From: Pseudomonadota bacterium
Lineage (GTDB): Bacteria > Pseudomonadota > Alphaproteobacteria > Acetobacterales > Acetobacteraceae
Assembly: GCA_021808185.1 (NCBI GenBank)
Contig: JAKBCB010000208.1
Coordinates: forward strand, 1-6,717
DNA: 6,717 bases
Direction: 5' to 3'
In this document: positions 6,529 to 6,717 of the stretch, piece by piece
How positions within the stretch are numbered: position 1 is the stretch's first letter
Layout of the letters: the number at the start of each line of letters is the position of its first letter
Notes under the pieces: generated by a model
Seen by the model: the letters and a program-made list of their open reading frames with translations, nothing else
Told to the model about the DNA's origin: nothing
Databases searched by the model: none
Program-made: the position numbers and the translations under genes

Positions 6529-6558
6529 TTGACGCGCTCCCCCTGGGCGTCGTATACA
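6529..6558 (+). promoter_or_regulatory. Promoter-like boxes downstream of rluD
   Basis: TTGACG (6529-6534) and TATACA (6553-6558) are separated by 18 bp, a close match to a sigma-70-type promoter and the most AT-rich spot in the area. It follows the rluD stop by about 25 bp and points toward the next gene, outside the window. In many alphaproteobacteria rluD is followed by rpoH, so this may be the rpoH promoter. The remaining bases (6559-6717) contain no coding start I can support. Confidence 0.45.
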
Positions 6559-6717
6559 TGCGCATCGATCGGTGGGCGTCGGATGCCGCTCCCCGAGACC
6601 GTCCGGCAGGTGGCCGCCACAGATGGGGCCGTAACCGGAGCGCCAAGGTCTTATCCCCCGTATCCGCATCGTCCCGTTCGGGTCGAGTGTTACATCCGGT
6701 CGGCCGCGTGCGCCGTA

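Noticed and set aside
6558..6717. Frames from ATG 6558 and ATG 6583 that stay open to the window end
   Set aside because: The first begins inside the predicted -10 box, and both encode arginine/proline-rich sequence with no family resemblance and no clear ribosome binding site.
1..6717. CRISPR array or long direct repeats
   Set aside because: Reading the window I saw no regularly spaced repeats and no second copy of the tRNA 3' segment that would mark the other attachment site.

Overview
The window looks like a piece of a GC-rich alphaproteobacterial chromosome, most likely Rhodospirillales/Acetobacteraceae. This rests on strong G/C at third codon positions, a DUF6476-like membrane protein divergent from an RluD pseudouridine synthase, and the tRNA-Glu sequence. 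The species call is inference from remembered family patterns, not from a search.

Left part (1-5103): the right-hand end of a horizontally acquired element that abuts a tRNA gene. It opens with two tandem, translationally coupled tyrosine recombinases (1-1287, 5'-partial, and 1284-2432, sharing an ATGA overlap). Both keep the R-K-H-R-H-Y catalytic set. About 830 bp without a convincing gene follows (2433-3264). It holds several hairpins, a run of eight G's and possibly the remains of a minus-strand gene. Next come a small unknown ORF (3265-3459) and a large serine recombinase (3426-5123), which overlap by 34 bp. The serine recombinase frame runs through the whole of a minus-strand tRNA-Glu(CUC) gene (5028-5103) and stops inside that tRNA's promoter. 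The simplest reading is that this element integrated at the 3' end of the tRNA, so that its integrase C-terminus is encoded by the antisense of the tRNA.

Right part (5104-6717): ordinary chromosome. The tRNA promoter (5117-5145) is followed by a DUF6476-like single-pass membrane protein gene on the minus strand (5189-5470). Divergent from it is rluD (5512-6504), a 23S rRNA pseudouridine synthase. After rluD is a promoter-like pair of boxes (6529-6558) that probably serves the next gene. In many alphaproteobacteria that gene is rpoH, but no coding start can be assigned here.

Together the genes show an island edge: three site-specific recombinases of two unrelated chemistries on the island side, and translation-related housekeeping genes on the other. 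No defence, metabolic or other cargo system is visible. I do not see evidence for a wholly new system. The most notable points are the integrase/tRNA overlap and the small ORF coupled to the integrase.
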